A stretch of DNA of 64,000 nt from Perognathus longimembris pacificus (lineage: Eukaryota > Chordata > Mammalia > Rodentia > Heteromyidae). The notes below the pieces were generated by a model that worked only from the letters and a program-made list of their open reading frames with translations, was not told the DNA's origin and did no database searches. The stretch lies in contig NC_063169.1 in assembly GCF_023159225.1 (NCBI RefSeq), forward strand, positions 53,717,934 to 53,781,933. Reading direction: 5' to 3'. Within the stretch, counting starts at the first letter, position 1, and every line of letters begins with the position of its first letter. Positions 12,909 to 25,479 of the stretch are shown here, one piece after another. The translations under genes and the position numbers were made by a program.

Positions 12909-13132
12909 GAGCCAGATACAGGTAACTCATACCTGTAATCTTAACTGTTCAGGAGGCTGAGATCTGAGGATTACTATTTGAAGCCAGCCCTTGCAGGAAA
13001 GTCTGTGAGACTATTTCCAATTAACCATCAAAAAGCCTGAAGTAGAGTGGTGGCTCAAGTTGTAGAGTGCTACCCTTCAGGGAAAAAACTAAGGGACAGC
13101 ACCCAAGCCCTGAGTTCAAGTTTCAGGACTGA

Positions 13133-13133
<1 letters not shown>
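12909..13133 (+). mobile_element. B1-like + Geo-like composite SINE
   Basis: ACTCATACCTGTAATCTTAA, TTCAGGAGGCTGAGATCTGA, GTGGTGGCTCAAGTTGTAGA, GAGTTCAAGTTTCAGGACTG. A CT/CG/CA microsatellite forms its tail. Confidence 0.92.
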
Positions 13134-13166
<33 letters not shown>

Positions 13167-13187
13167 CGCACGCGCGCACACACACAG
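13134..13187 (+). repeat. (CT)n-(CG/CA)n compound microsatellite
   Basis: CT repeats followed by GCACGCACGCGCGCACACAC, an alternating purine-pyrimidine tract of Z-DNA type. Confidence 0.95.
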
Positions 13188-13189
13188 AC

Positions 13190-14160
13190 AGAGCAGAGAG
13201 AGAGATGAACAGAAAGAATGAGGTCCAAAATGACCCAGGGTGCACAAGGTAGATTTTAATATCTCTTGAGCTTCTTCTGATCTTATGATTCTATGACTCG
13301 ATGGAAATGGTAATTCAGTCTATCTGCAGAGGAAAACACTCAGGCAGAGAGAAACAAACCCGAGGGGAAAAGAAATCCAAAACTCAGATAAGCCCCTTCC
13401 CCTTCTATCACTGATGTTCTGCATAACTCACATGTAAAAATGAACCTCATACAGTTGTATTGTTTTACTCATGCCATTGAAGGTTCCAGAGGCTTTGGCA
13501 ACATCATAGGAACAACGGAACTTTCCAGTGTCTTAGAAGGAAATCATAGTGCTCTCGACTTCTGCCCCTGAAGCTTGAGATTTCCCTCCCTAAACTACCA
13601 ACATTTTTATGAAACCTAGGGAGAAAACACAAGATTTATGGCTTTTCCCTCAATGAGACAACTTATTATGGGTAGATGACTGTGGCTATGTGATTTGACA
13701 AATGAGCTGTAAAAAGTTTACACATAAAAAAGCAATTAACATCAAAGCAGTTCAGTTAATTACTTTGTGAGCATTTCTAAAGACCATGATCATCCTATCT
13801 TTAGACAGAGCCAAGACTCACATGAGCCAAGAACCTTGTACTCAACATTCATTTCAGAATGGACCACGCTTCTTTCATCCTGGGTTTTGCTGCTCTGCAG
13901 TCTTCCTTATTCTTCCTACCAAAACTCCCTAAAATGAAGCCCACAACTGTGAAGACATTTTTATTGTTGAAGAAAGTTTAATATGTTCTCTCTCCATCAT
14001 AAAACTCAGCCAAATTTTAAGTTAGAAATTCTGTCTTAGGAAAGAATTTAAGTGATATGCATGAACCTAGGAAAAACTTTATTTTTCTGCGGACCAATGT
14101 GTCAATCAGTGCTCAGACTATGAGAGAGGAGTGCACAGAGAAACAGACACACACAGAGGT
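13190..14160. other. MAP7: MAP7 intron 1, nothing recognised
   Basis: Unique-looking AT-rich intron; no exon, RNA gene or repeat recognised. Confidence 0.5.
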
Positions 14161-14174
14161 TTTTGTTGTTGTTG

Positions 14175-14395
14175 TTGTTTGGTGCTGGCTGGGCTTGAAC
14201 TCAGGGTCTGGGCACTACCCGAGAAGGCTCGACCACTTGAGCCACAACTCCACTTCTGGCTTTTGGAGGGGAGGGGTTGTTAATGGAGATAAATAACAGT
14301 CTCACAGACTTTCTTGCCCTGGCTGGCTATGAACCCTCAGATCTGAGCCTCCTGTGTATCTAGGATTACAGGTGTGAGCCATCAGCACCCAGCAA
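14175..14395 (-). mobile_element. B1-like + Geo-like composite SINE
   Basis: Minus orientation: GGCTTGAACTCAGGGTCTGG, CCACTTGAGCCACAACTCCA, then GGATTACAGGTGTGAGCCAT of the B1-like part. A GTT repeat marks its tail. Confidence 0.93.
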
Positions 14396-14399
14396 GAGA

Positions 14400-17040
14400 T
14401 TCGTTTTATATAATAATCGCCCATTTCTTTGTAGAGACTGGCAAGTCAACAAGCTGGGTGCTTCTCATGCAGGATTTCACTATAGCAGTCTTGAGGCAGA
14501 GTTCCTTTCCCTGGAAACCTCATTTTTGCTCCTAACGCCTTCAACTGAATTAACTTAGAGTTTCCTGATTGTTAAGAGTCATCCTATCCCATAGTCCTAT
14601 CAAGATGCTAAGGCTGAAAGCGTGTCATTCAAAGCCAAAAGCTCACATGTCAATAATCATAATCTTTACTGAACAGGATGGATACTATCTACTCAGATGA
14701 TTTTCCAACCCTGTAATGCTCTTAAAATAATGTTCGTATAATTGAGGTTAGGATATATACTGGTATACTGGATCTATTAAATCTCCCTTCATTTTTACTA
14801 ATGATCTCTCACTGGGAGTCCAACACTAGTAAGCATAAAAGTACTATCAAACAAATCCTTTTCATCATTATGAGAGCTAAGCAGTCTGCTAATCTCAACA
14901 ATAAATGGTACAGAGAGTACTGATAGGAAATTAAATTTAAAAATGCTTTCATGTTGTCATGAAGCAATCCCACTGTCTCAATCAGAAGAAACTAGGCTAC
15001 ATAATTTTGTGAATGGGTTCAAGGAAGGCTGGAGATAATATGATTTTCCCAAGAAAATAAAGAGTATATGGAGGTTTGAGGCACATGACCTTCCAACATC
15101 TGAAATCAATCTATCCAGAAACACCTCCTACAGAGACCAAATTATATAATCACAACTAGTGAGTTTGAGAGTCAGTCCATTTTCATGTAGTGAAAGACAC
15201 AGTAAGAAATGTCAGTAACTAATCACAACACCAAACACCTTGAGCTAAATTATATAAAGGTACAAGTATATTTAAGATTGAATAATAAGCCTAGAATTTT
15301 GCAACTGTAAGGCAAAAAAAAGACCCCTAATACATCAATAATTGCTTCTTCATATAAAAAGATAAATATAAAGCATTGATTTTTATGAAGCAGACAGGAC
15401 TAGTGGACCCAGAAAGGTTTTCTGGATTTTTGTTGTTGTTTTTCTTCTTTCATTTTTTTCCCCCATAAATAAATACATCTTTTCTTAGGCTTCACTGACC
15501 TATAGCCATAAGGGTTTGAGAGGGTTCTATTAGGAAGAAATAATATCTCAGAAGAAGAAACAGGTTGGTAGGCACTTAGTACATACCTCCTTCATCTCTA
15601 AACCCTTTCATTTACATACTCGTGACCCAAAACTTTGAGCAATCTGACTTAAACATCCTAAATGGACCATTACAACTTTTAATCATGAGGCAGCATGGCT
15701 ATGCTCTGATTGTTAAATGTAATAAACTTTTTGTCCTCTGTGTGTGCTCTGATATTCCAAACATACTCTGTGTCACAGTGGATGAGTCAGATTTTTTGAT
15801 TGACTTTTTTTTTTACTTTTTTTTTTGCTGGTAATAGCTACCTGGTTCCTACTCCCACACTAGTCTGGAAGATTCTTGCTCCACAAGCCCTGAAATAGAC
15901 ACTTCCAACTTCCTTTAGCTCTCAGATAGATTTCATCTAGCTGACTGGAAAATGGCCTTATTTCCAAGCAAAAAGACAGAGGTTTACAAAATCAAACGCT
16001 GTTTGCTTTCAAAATAATTACAGCACTAAAATCTGTTCCATGAGCACGCTTCCTGACAGGATGTCCGGAGCAGAAAATATGAAAGTGCTCTGGAAAGCAA
16101 AAACCTCTCGCTGCCTACTTTACAATGGGCTTGGAATGCCCGGTGTGCAGTATCTGAACTCCACAGCCCCTCCTGTTTCTGAGCCATTTGCAGGATTTAG
16201 AACAAGTCTTTTGCCTCTTCTGATATTTCACACATATCCTTTGTCTTTTTGGAACTTTGTTTTTTAAAGACTTACTTCCTATTGATACTGCCATTAATGA
16301 ATCCTGGGAGACCTTTACAAACAGACAGGGTTCTGATTACATAAAAGGTTTACCTTCTGTGCTGTCCAAGTTGGATGGCTGGGACCACATTCTCTCCCTC
16401 ACTTTGCAGTGAACAACAGATAAATGATGGGTCTGGTCAATGTGTAAGTAAACTGAAATGACATCTCAAATCTGCCAAAGATTGAATCTGAAATGCCAAA
16501 CCAGTGTTTCTCTCTTGTGAGGCTTCACTGGATTATAAGATTATGTGGTTTTGCTGTCCAAAGTCAGATGAATCTCCTAGATCTCCTAACTGGACTAAAA
16601 ATAGCTCCATCACCTACTTCTTCCTTTAATACTTCCTTTCAATGGTCCAGCTATCTCTTCTACTCTTATTTTGATTCCTTATAGTGTTTGGCTTATACAC
16701 AGTCATTATAGAACATATAGATAACACACATATCTATACATACACATATGCATATATACACATGTGAGAATATATATATAAGTATATATACATGCATGCA
16801 TATACATGATAACATACATATGTATGGATGGATATATATGGATCAATATGTACATATATATGTACAAACACAGAGAGTATCTTCACAAGGAGCCTGGGAA
16901 ATAGCGAGCCACGGTTTCTGAATTTATTCTTAGCATTAAGTATATTAGCACATAATAGAGTATCAATAGCTTGGTTATTGGAATGATATACATTTTAATA
17001 TTTTAGTGGCAGTACATGACATAGTCAATTGCCACAATAA
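14400..17040. other. MAP7: MAP7 intron 1, low repeat content
   Basis: No exon recognised. A TATG/TACA-rich tract lies at 16695-16870; the rest is AT-rich and unassigned. Confidence 0.5.
16695..16870 (+). repeat. Degenerate (TA)(CA)-type simple repeat
   Basis: Alternating TATA, CATA and CATG units over about 175 bp. Confidence 0.85.
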
Positions 17041-17043
17041 TCA

Positions 17044-17255
17044 TTGGACACCAGCGACCCACACCTATGATTCTAGCTACTGAGTCACACTTGTGATCCT
17101 AGTTACTGAGGAGGCTGAGACTGAGGGATCTCAGTTAAAGGCAGTGTTAGCAGGCAAATCTAAGAGACTATCTCCAACTAACTAGCAAAAAGCCAGAAGT
17201 GGAGGTGACCAACAGTACCAACACGCATATGCACGTGCACATGCACACATAGAAA
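17044..17255 (+). mobile_element. Degenerate B1-like + Geo-like SINE
   Basis: ACACCTATGATTCTAGCTAC is repeated as ACTTGTGATCCTAGTTACTG, so part of the B1-like left end is duplicated internally. The right half is truncated and ends in a CATG-rich tail. Confidence 0.75.
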
Positions 17256-17379
17256 AAGGATAACCAGAGGGCATCATTCAGAGAATAAAAATTAAATCCA
17301 TTTCAGGAAATAACATCTTTTCATATTGCTAAGTTATTAAAATTTTAAAAAGGTATAAGATCTGAATTTGTTGAAGATA

Positions 17380-17583
17380 CTTTTTTTTTGGCCAGTCCTG
17401 GGCCTTAGACTCAGGGCCTGAGCACTGTCCCTGGCTTCTTTTTGCTCAAGGCTAGCACTCTGCCACTTGAGCCACAGCGCCACTTCTGGGCTTTTCTCTC
17501 TATATATGGTGCTGGGGAATCAAACCCTGGGCTTCATATATACGAGGCAAGCACTCTTGCCACTAGGTCATATTCCCAAGACC
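17380..17583 (-). mobile_element. IDL-Geo-like dimeric SINE
   Basis: Minus orientation with T-run, GCCAGTCCTGGGCCTTAGAC, CCACTTGAGCCACAGCGCCA, then GGGGAATCAAACCCTGGGCT of the ID-like half. Confidence 0.95.
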
Positions 17584-17678
17584 AAAGATACTACTTTCTT
17601 AGGAAGAAATGTGTTATTTGCACAAAAGCCCACATATCACACCAATGATAGGCTTTTGCAATTTAAGAAAGTTTCTCT

Positions 17679-17913
17679 CAGCTGGGCTGTTGTAGCTCAT
17701 ACATGTAATCCTAGCTATGCAGGAGGTGGAATCTGAGGATCATGGTTTGAAGCCAGCCCATCAGAAATCAGTCTCAGCAAAATTGTTGAGATTCTGATCT
17801 CCAATTAATCACCAAAAACCAGAAATGGATCTGTGGCTCAGATGGTAGAGTGTTAGCCTTGTTCAAAAAAAGTTCAAGGATAGTGCTCAGGCCCCAGCTC
17901 AAACCCCACAACC

Positions 17914-17916
<3 letters not shown>
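17679..17916 (+). mobile_element. B1-like + Geo-like composite SINE
   Basis: GTAATCCTAGCTATGCAGGA, AAGCCAGCCC, GATCTGTGGCTCAGATGGTA; the tail has become a CA microsatellite. Confidence 0.9.

Positions 17917-17966
<50 letters not shown>
17917..17966 (+). repeat. (CA)n microsatellite
   Basis: About 25 uninterrupted CA units in the SINE tail. Confidence 0.98.
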
Positions 17967-17968
<2 letters not shown>

Positions 17969-18884
17969 TTCTTCTACAATTGATCATTTTAGTAAGACAG
18001 CCTGCTGATAACTTAACATTTAGTGTATGCACTTTGTCTGCAGAATCCCTTGCTTCTCAGGAGATCTGAGTGGAAGGCAAGCTGTATATTAATGCTCTGC
18101 TCTCCTCATAGGCAATCACACTCATTGTGGTGGCTGACAGTCAAAACAGGCCAGAGATCATCCTCACAGTTTAAAAAGAATGGGAATCTATCTTCCTGGT
18201 GTGAACCAAAGTTATTCAGCAGTAGTAAGAACTTAGAATGAAGAGCTATGACACAATAATAAAAAGAAGTCTGTATATCATAATGATAAAAGGAAAATGA
18301 GCCAAGAAAGGCTGGAAAGGATGCCACTGCAATGACATCATCATCTAGGCATCTCGCAGGCCAGCATGGAGCAATCTTCTACCGGAACATTTTGTGCAAC
18401 AGATGGTGAGAAGCACCATCAGGGTGCTTTGATGACACCTTTCATACCTGGCCTGGCACAGGACAGTGAGATCACAAAGCTACAATTCAGTCTGAATCAG
18501 CAGCGCATTCTGATGCTCTCATTATGGATGACTCACCATCATGAATAAAATTTTGTTTAAAGGAAGAAACTCAGCCTGCCATCATTTTGCACCCTGATGT
18601 GGTACCAATCCTTGGTCATTAGGACATTCTACTCATGTTGTCCCGGGGACTGCTCTAAGTCCCAAGGTGGCCTGACAGGGCAGTGCCATATGGTCTTTAT
18701 TAAGGTAGAGAATGGCCAAGATTGCAGAGGTGGTAAGTAGTGAAGGTATGATTGAAACCCAAGCAGCCAGGCCCCAGTGTTCCTGTACAAAATAGTAAAA
18801 TAAGTAGTATCCCTCTTTGAGTAGTCTTAGTTTTGAAGCATGACCTTATGGCCTCACACATGTTTTCTTTCAGTATAATCGTGT

Positions 18885-18906
18885 ATGTGTGCGCGCACGC
18901 GCGTGT
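18885..18906 (+). repeat. Alternating purine-pyrimidine GTGC/GCGC tract
   Basis: GTGTGCGCGCACGCGCGTGT is strictly alternating and nearly palindromic, a Z-DNA candidate in the tail of the next SINE. Confidence 0.8.
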
Positions 18907-18911
18907 CTATC

Positions 18912-19117
18912 TTCTGGGCTGAACTCAGGGCATGGATATTGGCCATGGTTCAAAGCTGGAGCTCTACCACTTGAACCACAGGTCCATTTCCAGTTTTTTG
19001 TGGTTAGTTGACAATAAGATTCTCATGGACTTCCTGCATAGGCTGGCTTCAAAATAAGATCCTCAGATCTTAGCCTTCTGACTCCCTAGGATTAGAGGAG
19101 TGAGACACCGGCAGCAG
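18912..19117 (-). mobile_element. B1-like + Geo-like composite SINE (diverged)
   Basis: Minus orientation: CTACCACTTGAACCACAGGT, GAGTTCTCATGG-type middle, AGATCCTCAGATCTTAGCCT. Confidence 0.85.
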
Positions 19118-19284
19118 TACAGTATATCTTTTTTCAAGATTTTTTAATTAGCACACATTAGTTCTAAAAGGGGGGGGGAAGAGTCCATTGTGACATTTCT
19201 ATATATCAACCTTATCCCCTCTATTAATCTCCCTTTTCTCCTCTTCTCAAACCAATTTCAGACAGACTGTTATCTCCAGCAAGA

Positions 19285-19376
19285 AGTAAAAGTGGTAGAG
19301 TATCAACCATAATAAAAAAATCTAAGCAAGAGCATGAGTTCAAGGTCAAGCCCCAGCACAAGCACAAAAGCCAAAA
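19285..19376 (+). mobile_element. Geo-like SINE right half, truncated
   Basis: AAAAGTGGTAGAGTATCAAC then GAGTTCAAGGTCAAGCCCCA and a tail; no left half. Confidence 0.7.
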
Positions 19377-20087
19377 AAATTCAGCTGGCTTCCTTGTTCT
19401 ATGTTTACACTACACAATGTACTGCAATCATATTCCTGTTCATGTACCCTCCTCACTTCCACCCAGCAACAAGTGGGGAGGAGCGGGGAAGAGAGGGAAA
19501 ATCAGTTTCCCTAGTATTAGCATCCCATCACTTACAGGACTGAGGGACCCAGCAACCAGGAGGTCAGACTGTCAACTATTTATAGGTACAGAAGAAACAA
19601 GGAGTGATGATTAGAGCTCATGGGTCACCAGGAAGTGCTCTGGAAAGAGTATGTAATTTTCTACAAAATACTTTTATTATCTACTTCAGATTAGAATATG
19701 GTCTAACTCAGATTTTGGCAGGGGCGGGGTGGGTGGGGAAGAGGAACAGGGAAACAATGATTGTGAAGCAAAAAAAATATATATGGAAAGCTGATGATCG
19801 ACCATTTATATATAAATGTCAAGCCAGACAAAAGTACACAACAATGCCCTTTGAGGGTGTGTACATTAAGTAATGCAAATACACTCCTACCTGTTTCATA
19901 CCAGTATTTCCTTCAAAGAAGACTTAGGGCAAGGTAAGAGATAAGTTGAACTGTGCCTATGTAAGGCTAGAGGAGTCATGATGCTCCATATAGTTTCTCT
20001 GAACAAGATACACTTGACAGCTCCAAATTAAACCTACCAAGATGGTCAAATGGAAGAGCACAACATAAGAAATGGATGGAAACTTGT

Positions 20088-20262
20088 TCTCAACACTCAC
20101 TGCACATAGACACTACTGGGGAGTTCTAAATCCACTGCCATCTGGCTCTTATCCTCAAGATTCTCAGATAATTGTCTAGGGCACACCTAGGCATGGCAAG
20201 ATTTGTAAAGAGTCCCAAGTGATTTTAACTTTTTGCCAAGATTGAGAGCCAATGACCCAAAC
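20088..20262 (+). mobile_element. MER5-like DNA transposon remnant
   Basis: GAGTTCTAAATCCACTGCCA, GATTCTCAGATAATTGTCTA, TCCCAAGTGATTTTAAC and TTGAGAGCCAATGA resemble the non-autonomous hAT element MER5 in order. Recognised from memory only. Confidence 0.6.
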
Positions 20263-21111
20263 TAATGATACTCTAGCACGTGAGCCTGATAATGATTTCA
20301 ACAACATAACCTTCTGCCCGAGGAGTGAGCTATATTTAAATGAACTCACAAGGGCTGTGGTTATAGGTGGCACTGTGCTAATATACAACACCTACTATAA
20401 ATAGAAGCTGGATCCATCTGGAAGGTAGGAAGCAGGCAACCAGGTTTTGTCTGTTGCCTTTCATACCAAAGACTCAGGTCAGGAGCTTCCCAGAACCAGC
20501 AGCTTCGATTAAAATCCTGAGAAGCAGCCAAGTTTCCTGCCACCAGAATCCCTCTTATATCTAACTGTTCTGCATTTTATTTTCACCCCACAGGCCTCGG
20601 GTTGGGGGGGGGGGTGGAGATATGAAAGGAAAAGGATTCTTTCTAGAATTTCATCTTAAAAAATTAAATTTACTGAAGACAATGGTTTCTTTTCTACCTT
20701 TAGGGCTACAGTTTTGTGATCAGAAAGTTATCATATACTACAACCGTTCTACTTATCAGAAACCAACTACAAAAGGATTTTTAAAAAGTCACAGGAAAAG
20801 AAATTTTAAGATACCTCACAACTCAATACCTTAACTTACATGGATTTTACTAGCTTCTTGCTTACAATGTATAGTTGGCATATGACAAATACACTTCTCC
20901 CAGAACCCTCGCTACTGTGTTTTGTGTTCCTACACCTGCCCACCATGCTCTCTGGTCAGGTGTGCCAATTCTCCTTGGCATTTCCCAGAGTTCTTTCTCT
21001 CATAACTACTTCTGTAGGGATACCAGCAAGGAGGAAGCACTCTAAGATGTAGTTAATTTGTTCTAAGTTTTAAAAAAAATTCTAATATACTTAATTCTTA
21101 TCAAGAATATA

Positions 21112-21214
21112 GAAAGTGGCACTGTGGCTCAAAGTGGTAGAGCGCTATCCTTGAGGTGAAAATGCTCAGGACAGTGCCTAGGTCCAGAGTTCAAGCCCCA
21201 TGACTAACAAACAA
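21112..21214 (+). mobile_element. Geo-like SINE right half, solo
   Basis: GTGGCACTGTGGCTCAAAGT to GAGTTCAAGCCCCATGACTA, without a left half. Confidence 0.8.
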
Positions 21215-21287
21215 AGAAGATTGTGGTCTGATACCATCTTCTGGGCAAAAATCTGAACCCTTACCCCCAAAATAATTAAAGCAAAAA

Positions 21288-21363
21288 GGGCTGGGGGTAT
21301 ATGAGAAGTGGTAGGGCACCTGCTTAACAAATGCAAGGCCTTGAGTTCAAAGGCTAGTAGTGT
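21288..21363 (+). mobile_element. ID-like SINE monomer, solo
   Basis: GGGCTGGGGGTATATGAGAA, GTGGTAGGGCACCTGCTTAA, CTTGAGTTCAAAGGC; a lone tRNA-derived unit. Confidence 0.75.
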
Positions 21364-22578
21364 CAGAAGAGAAAGAAAAGGTGACTTTGGGCTGCCACCT
21401 TGGAGGCTACCTTCCATCTATTGGGACACTAGGGAAACTGAGGCCTAAGAAGGCTCCATCGCCTCCTTTGGCCTCTAGTCCCAAGGCTGAACAAGGGGTC
21501 CTCTGCACAGGTTGTAGACCCCTATTTTCATCCTGTCCAGGAAGCCTCTGACCCTCATCCCATCCAAAAGAGCTACCGGTAGGAGTATGCTCTCCCAACT
21601 TCAGTGTAGCCACTTCTTACACCAACACAATGAGACCTGAGTTCTTAAAGATAACTCCTTTGGTTTCCAAAGATCTCAACTATTTTAGACACCATGCCCA
21701 TTTAAATTAGTGTTTCACACAGAGACCTAACTAATGATAACATAAGAAAACACATGCTTCTGAGCAAGACTGCCCCGTCTAATATCCATGCTTCCTGCTG
21801 CTGAGCAGGATATAAAGTCAGTCACCGTAATATGGCAGGAAAGCCATCCAGCCATCAGCAACTTTCTCCAGCATCCTTGACCTGCATTTCAAAAGGGATG
21901 AGCTCAACACAAACAGAAGACAGAGCCCTGGCTTGCCCAGGGTGCTAAGAATGGTATCATGAATTAATCAAAAGTAGCTTTGCATTTTCTTGTGATAGTT
22001 TTAAGAGGCTTCATTTGAGAAATTAGTGCTGTACAGTCACTTTCCACAGCTCTTGAATTTAAATGCAAAATTAAGTGACTTTATAAAAGTTTGGCCCAAG
22101 ATGATTTTGTGATCATCCATCCATTTGACTATTCAACAAACCCTGCAAAAGAACTTGACATCCTCTAGTGGTCAAGTCAAAAACTTGCTTCCAAGGCACT
22201 GGTTTTTTTTTTTTTGTTATTGTTGTTTTGTTGTGTTTTTTTTTTAAGTACTTGCTTACCCTTTGGCTATTGACAAAAATTATTATTAGAGTATATTGAA
22301 AGAACTGTTCATCCTCAAAAAAAGTACTCATCACAGGAAACATAATCACAATCTGTAAGAAGATAAAGATAAATTTACAGAAAACATGCTTTTCAAATGT
22401 TACATAGAAGCAGTATGCCACCAAATTTCAATCTATCTTTGACATGCAAACACGTAGGAATGTAATTTCTGGACACTTTATAGGTATTATTTTTATACTA
22501 ACCAGAGATTCCAAAGTATACTAAAATTACTCTTTCAACACGGACACAAAAACTTAAAGTCATTTAATAGACAACACC

Positions 22579-22801
22579 AGCCAGGCACTGGCCACTCACC
22601 CCTGTAATCCTAGCTACTCAGGAGGCTGAGATCTAAGGAAGATGGTTCAAAGCCAGCCTGAGCTTTGGGAAAAGTCTGGGAGACTCTTACTCTAATTAAC
22701 CAGCAAAATGCCAGAATTGGAGTTATAGCTTAAGTAGTTTGAACAAAAATGTCAAGTAAGAGTGCAAAGACCTGAGTTCAAGCCCCAGTACTGACACAAG
22801 T
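22579..22801 (+). mobile_element. B1-like + Geo-like composite SINE
   Basis: CACCCCTGTAATCCTAGCTA, GCTGAGATCTAAGG, GAGTTCAAGCCCCAGTACTG. Confidence 0.92.
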
Positions 22802-22874
22802 GGGGTGGGGGCAACAACACTTCATAACAATGAAATCGTAAAGAAATAAAACAAAATAAAATGCCATTTAAGAT

Positions 22875-23110
22875 GGCAATTCACTTCTTTTTTTTTTTTT
22901 TTTTGCCAGTCCTGGGCCTTGGACTCAGGGCCTGAGCACTGTCCCTGGCTTCTTCTCGCTCAAGGCTAGCACTCTGCCGCTTGAGCCACAGCACCGCTTC
23001 TGGCGGTTTTCTGTATATGTGGTGCTGGGGAATCGAACCTAGGGCCTCGTGTATCCGAGGCAGGCACTTTTGCCACTAGGCCATATCCCCAGCCCGGCAA
23101 TTCACTTCTT
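22875..23110 (-). mobile_element. Young IDL-Geo-like SINE with 15-bp target-site duplication
   Basis: A full-length minus-strand dimer (22890-23095) is flanked by the exact direct repeat GGCAATTCACTTCTT at 22875-22889 and 23096-23110. It has a long T run, an intact right half and the ID-like half ending GGGGAATCGAACCTAGGGCC. The perfect duplication marks a recent insertion. Confidence 0.97.
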
Positions 23111-23337
23111 AACAGTAATAAACAATAGAGGTCTCTGAGCCAATCCCCCTCAAAACAAATCAAACTAGTAATTATTTAAAAACATAGTGATTTGCATGTA
23201 CACAACTGGAATTACACCAGAACAAACCTGAACTTATGCATTCCGAAATAGGTCATGTTTTAAATAGACAGGCAAACTGAAGTCATTAAAATTCAAGCAA
23301 ATCCCACTTATCCTTTCAACATACCACTGCCTAGACT

Positions 23338-23362
23338 AAAAAAAAAAAAAAAAAAAAAAAAA
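23338..23362 (+). repeat. A25 homopolymer
   Basis: Uninterrupted A run with no recognisable SINE body attached. Confidence 0.95.
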
Positions 23363-23607
23363 CTTTTACAATTTCTTTCTTGGGCAGTCACTGACATTGG
23401 TACTTCTGAGCACTAAAAACATTAATAGTAACCCAGGAGTAAAAAATACAAGGGGAAAATGTAGAACCAGAATTATGCTCTTAAATTATCAAATGCTAGC
23501 ACTCAAAAGACTATGTATGTCTCAGGCCACATACATAAATGTATCCTTTGGTACTTGAAGTTTCTAGTCAGAAGTGCAAAAGAACTGTTCTCTAAGAGAT
23601 GGCCAGC

Positions 23608-23838
23608 TAGCCAGATGCCGGTAATCCTAGCCACTCAGGAGGCGGAGATCTGAGGACTGTGGTTCAAAGCCAGCAGCCCAAGCAGTAAAATCCTGAGACT
23701 CTTTACGTCCAATAATCAGCAGAAAACCAGAAGTGGGGCTGTGGCTCAAGTGGTAGGGCACTAGCCTTGGGCAAAAGAAGCCCAGGAATAGCACCTAGGT
23801 CCCGAGTTCAAGTCCCAGAACTGGCCAAAAAAAAAAAA
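23608..23838 (+). mobile_element. B1-like + Geo-like composite SINE
   Basis: CGGTAATCCTAGCCACTCAG, GTGGGGCTGTGGCTCAAGTG, GAGTTCAAGTCCCAGAACTG, A-tail merging into an AT repeat up to 23872. Confidence 0.94.
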
Positions 23839-23874
23839 ATATATATATATATATACATATGTGTATATATATTC

Positions 23875-24640
23875 GTGGGCATGGTTGATGGGTATATGAA
23901 TTGCTAGAAGCAGCCCGTTCATTCCTTAACAGGCTCATACTACAGTATAGTCTTCAGTCTACCGAACCGAATAGACGGTCTCTACGAATGTATTCGGGGC
24001 ACATACAATATGTACTACAGTACTACAGAAGCTGGCTTACCTTTAAACCAGCTGTTCCAATGCAGAGTCTAAAACTTTTTTTATGAAGCACGAGCTGATG
24101 CTGACTAAGTGACGACAACGATTTTGTTCCAGATGCAATGATCTGACCCCTTCTGTACAACTGAGCACGAGGCCTGCCTGCAAGCCCTCTCTAGGGGAGC
24201 CTGGTCTAGCACCTAGCCCATCAAGTTCCCCAAGGCAATTACTCAGGCATCACGTATTCTCCACCCAAACCGAAATCATGATCCAGCAGATCAAGGCGCA
24301 ACAAGAAAAAAAATCAACCAGCCACCTTACAGGAAGCATAGCATGATTTGAAAATACTTTGTCAGTCGTAAGTTACCTTGGGTATTTGGGCTGAAGGTGT
24401 GAATCACTAAAACTTTAGGTGCCCGACTTCTTTCACGCAATTGCAAACGCAAAACTGGCAAAAATGCAATGTTAAGCTCTCTGGCCCTTACCCATTACAA
24501 ATAAACACATCAAGGAAATCAGTACCTCTGAGGGAGGGGGCGGGGGGGTGTCTCCTCCAGCAAACAACCGTTTCCAGTTGTGAGCCTATAGACGCAGGCA
24601 CAGCTTGCACCCCGGGAGTAGGCCACTTATATTTTCTTTA
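23875..24640. other. MAP7: MAP7 intron 1, unassigned CpG-bearing DNA
   Basis: This differs in composition from flanking intron, with scattered CpG (for example 23960-24000) and TACTACAGTA motifs at 23940-24020. No coding exon is supported. It could be a diverged DNA transposon or the shore of the CpG island. Confidence 0.4.
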
Positions 24641-25170
24641 AAATAAGAAACTGCTTTCACCGCCTCCGTCCCGGGAGTGGGAAGAGACAGAAACTGCCAA
24701 CCGGCCAGGAATAGAAAAGATAAATAATAAATAAACACAAGAGGGAGGGGGGATCTGCGGGATAGTCGTCGGGAAGGGGGGAAAGCTACCGGCTGGGTAC
24801 GGTGAAGAGCTGGGTGCGGGTGGGGAACGTGCGAACCCCGGTCCCGGCGAGCGCCCGGGACCGGTGTGGGGGAGGGAGCGCCTCAACCCCGGGGCCTGGG
24901 GAGCCAAACCCGGCCAGGGAAGCCGAGGCTCCCATGGAGGCTTCGGGCGCTGACCCACGGGCGAGGGGGGTGGGGGAGATCGGAACCCCGGCGTCCAAGT
25001 GCCGGGCGAGGAGCTCGCGCCCCCGAGGCTGCTTCTCCCCGGAGGCCCGGGCCGGCGCTCACCCGGGCGCGGGGCCGCCGAGGGCCGCGGCACCAGGGGC
25101 GCCCAGAAGCGGCGTCGTGGGCCCGTCGACCGCTTAGGACCGAGGGCTTCCCCGCGGCGTGATCCGCTCC

Positions 25171-25184
25171 GGGGGGGGGGGGGG
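25171..25184 (+). repeat. G14 homopolymer in the CpG island
   Basis: Fourteen consecutive G on the plus strand, in MAP7 intron 1 about 300 bp past the first exon. G-quadruplex formation is possible. Such runs are also prone to sequencing-length error. Confidence 0.9.
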
Positions 25185-25479
25185 AAGATTCGAGGTCGCC
25201 ACGCAGTAAAGTCGGAGCCCAGCGGGCGGCGCGACCCCGTCCTCCCTGCGCACCCCGGGCGCGCTTCCACCTGTTGCGGGAAGTCGGGTGACCCGGCGCC
25301 AGGAGCCCGGGCCGCAGCGCGGCGCCCGAGGGCGGGAACCGCGCGCGCGGTGGGCCGGCCGTTCCCGGCGGGCCGCGGGCGGGGGTCGCCGGCGCCGCCG
25401 CCGCCCCCACCGTGGGCCTTCCCCGTCCTCCTCTCCCGCGCCCCGGGACCCCCCCGACGCGGTCCGGCCGCGCAGTCAC

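Noticed and set aside
13134..13187. CRISPR-like or satellite array from regular short repeats
   Set aside because: They are simple microsatellites without spacers, in SINE tails.
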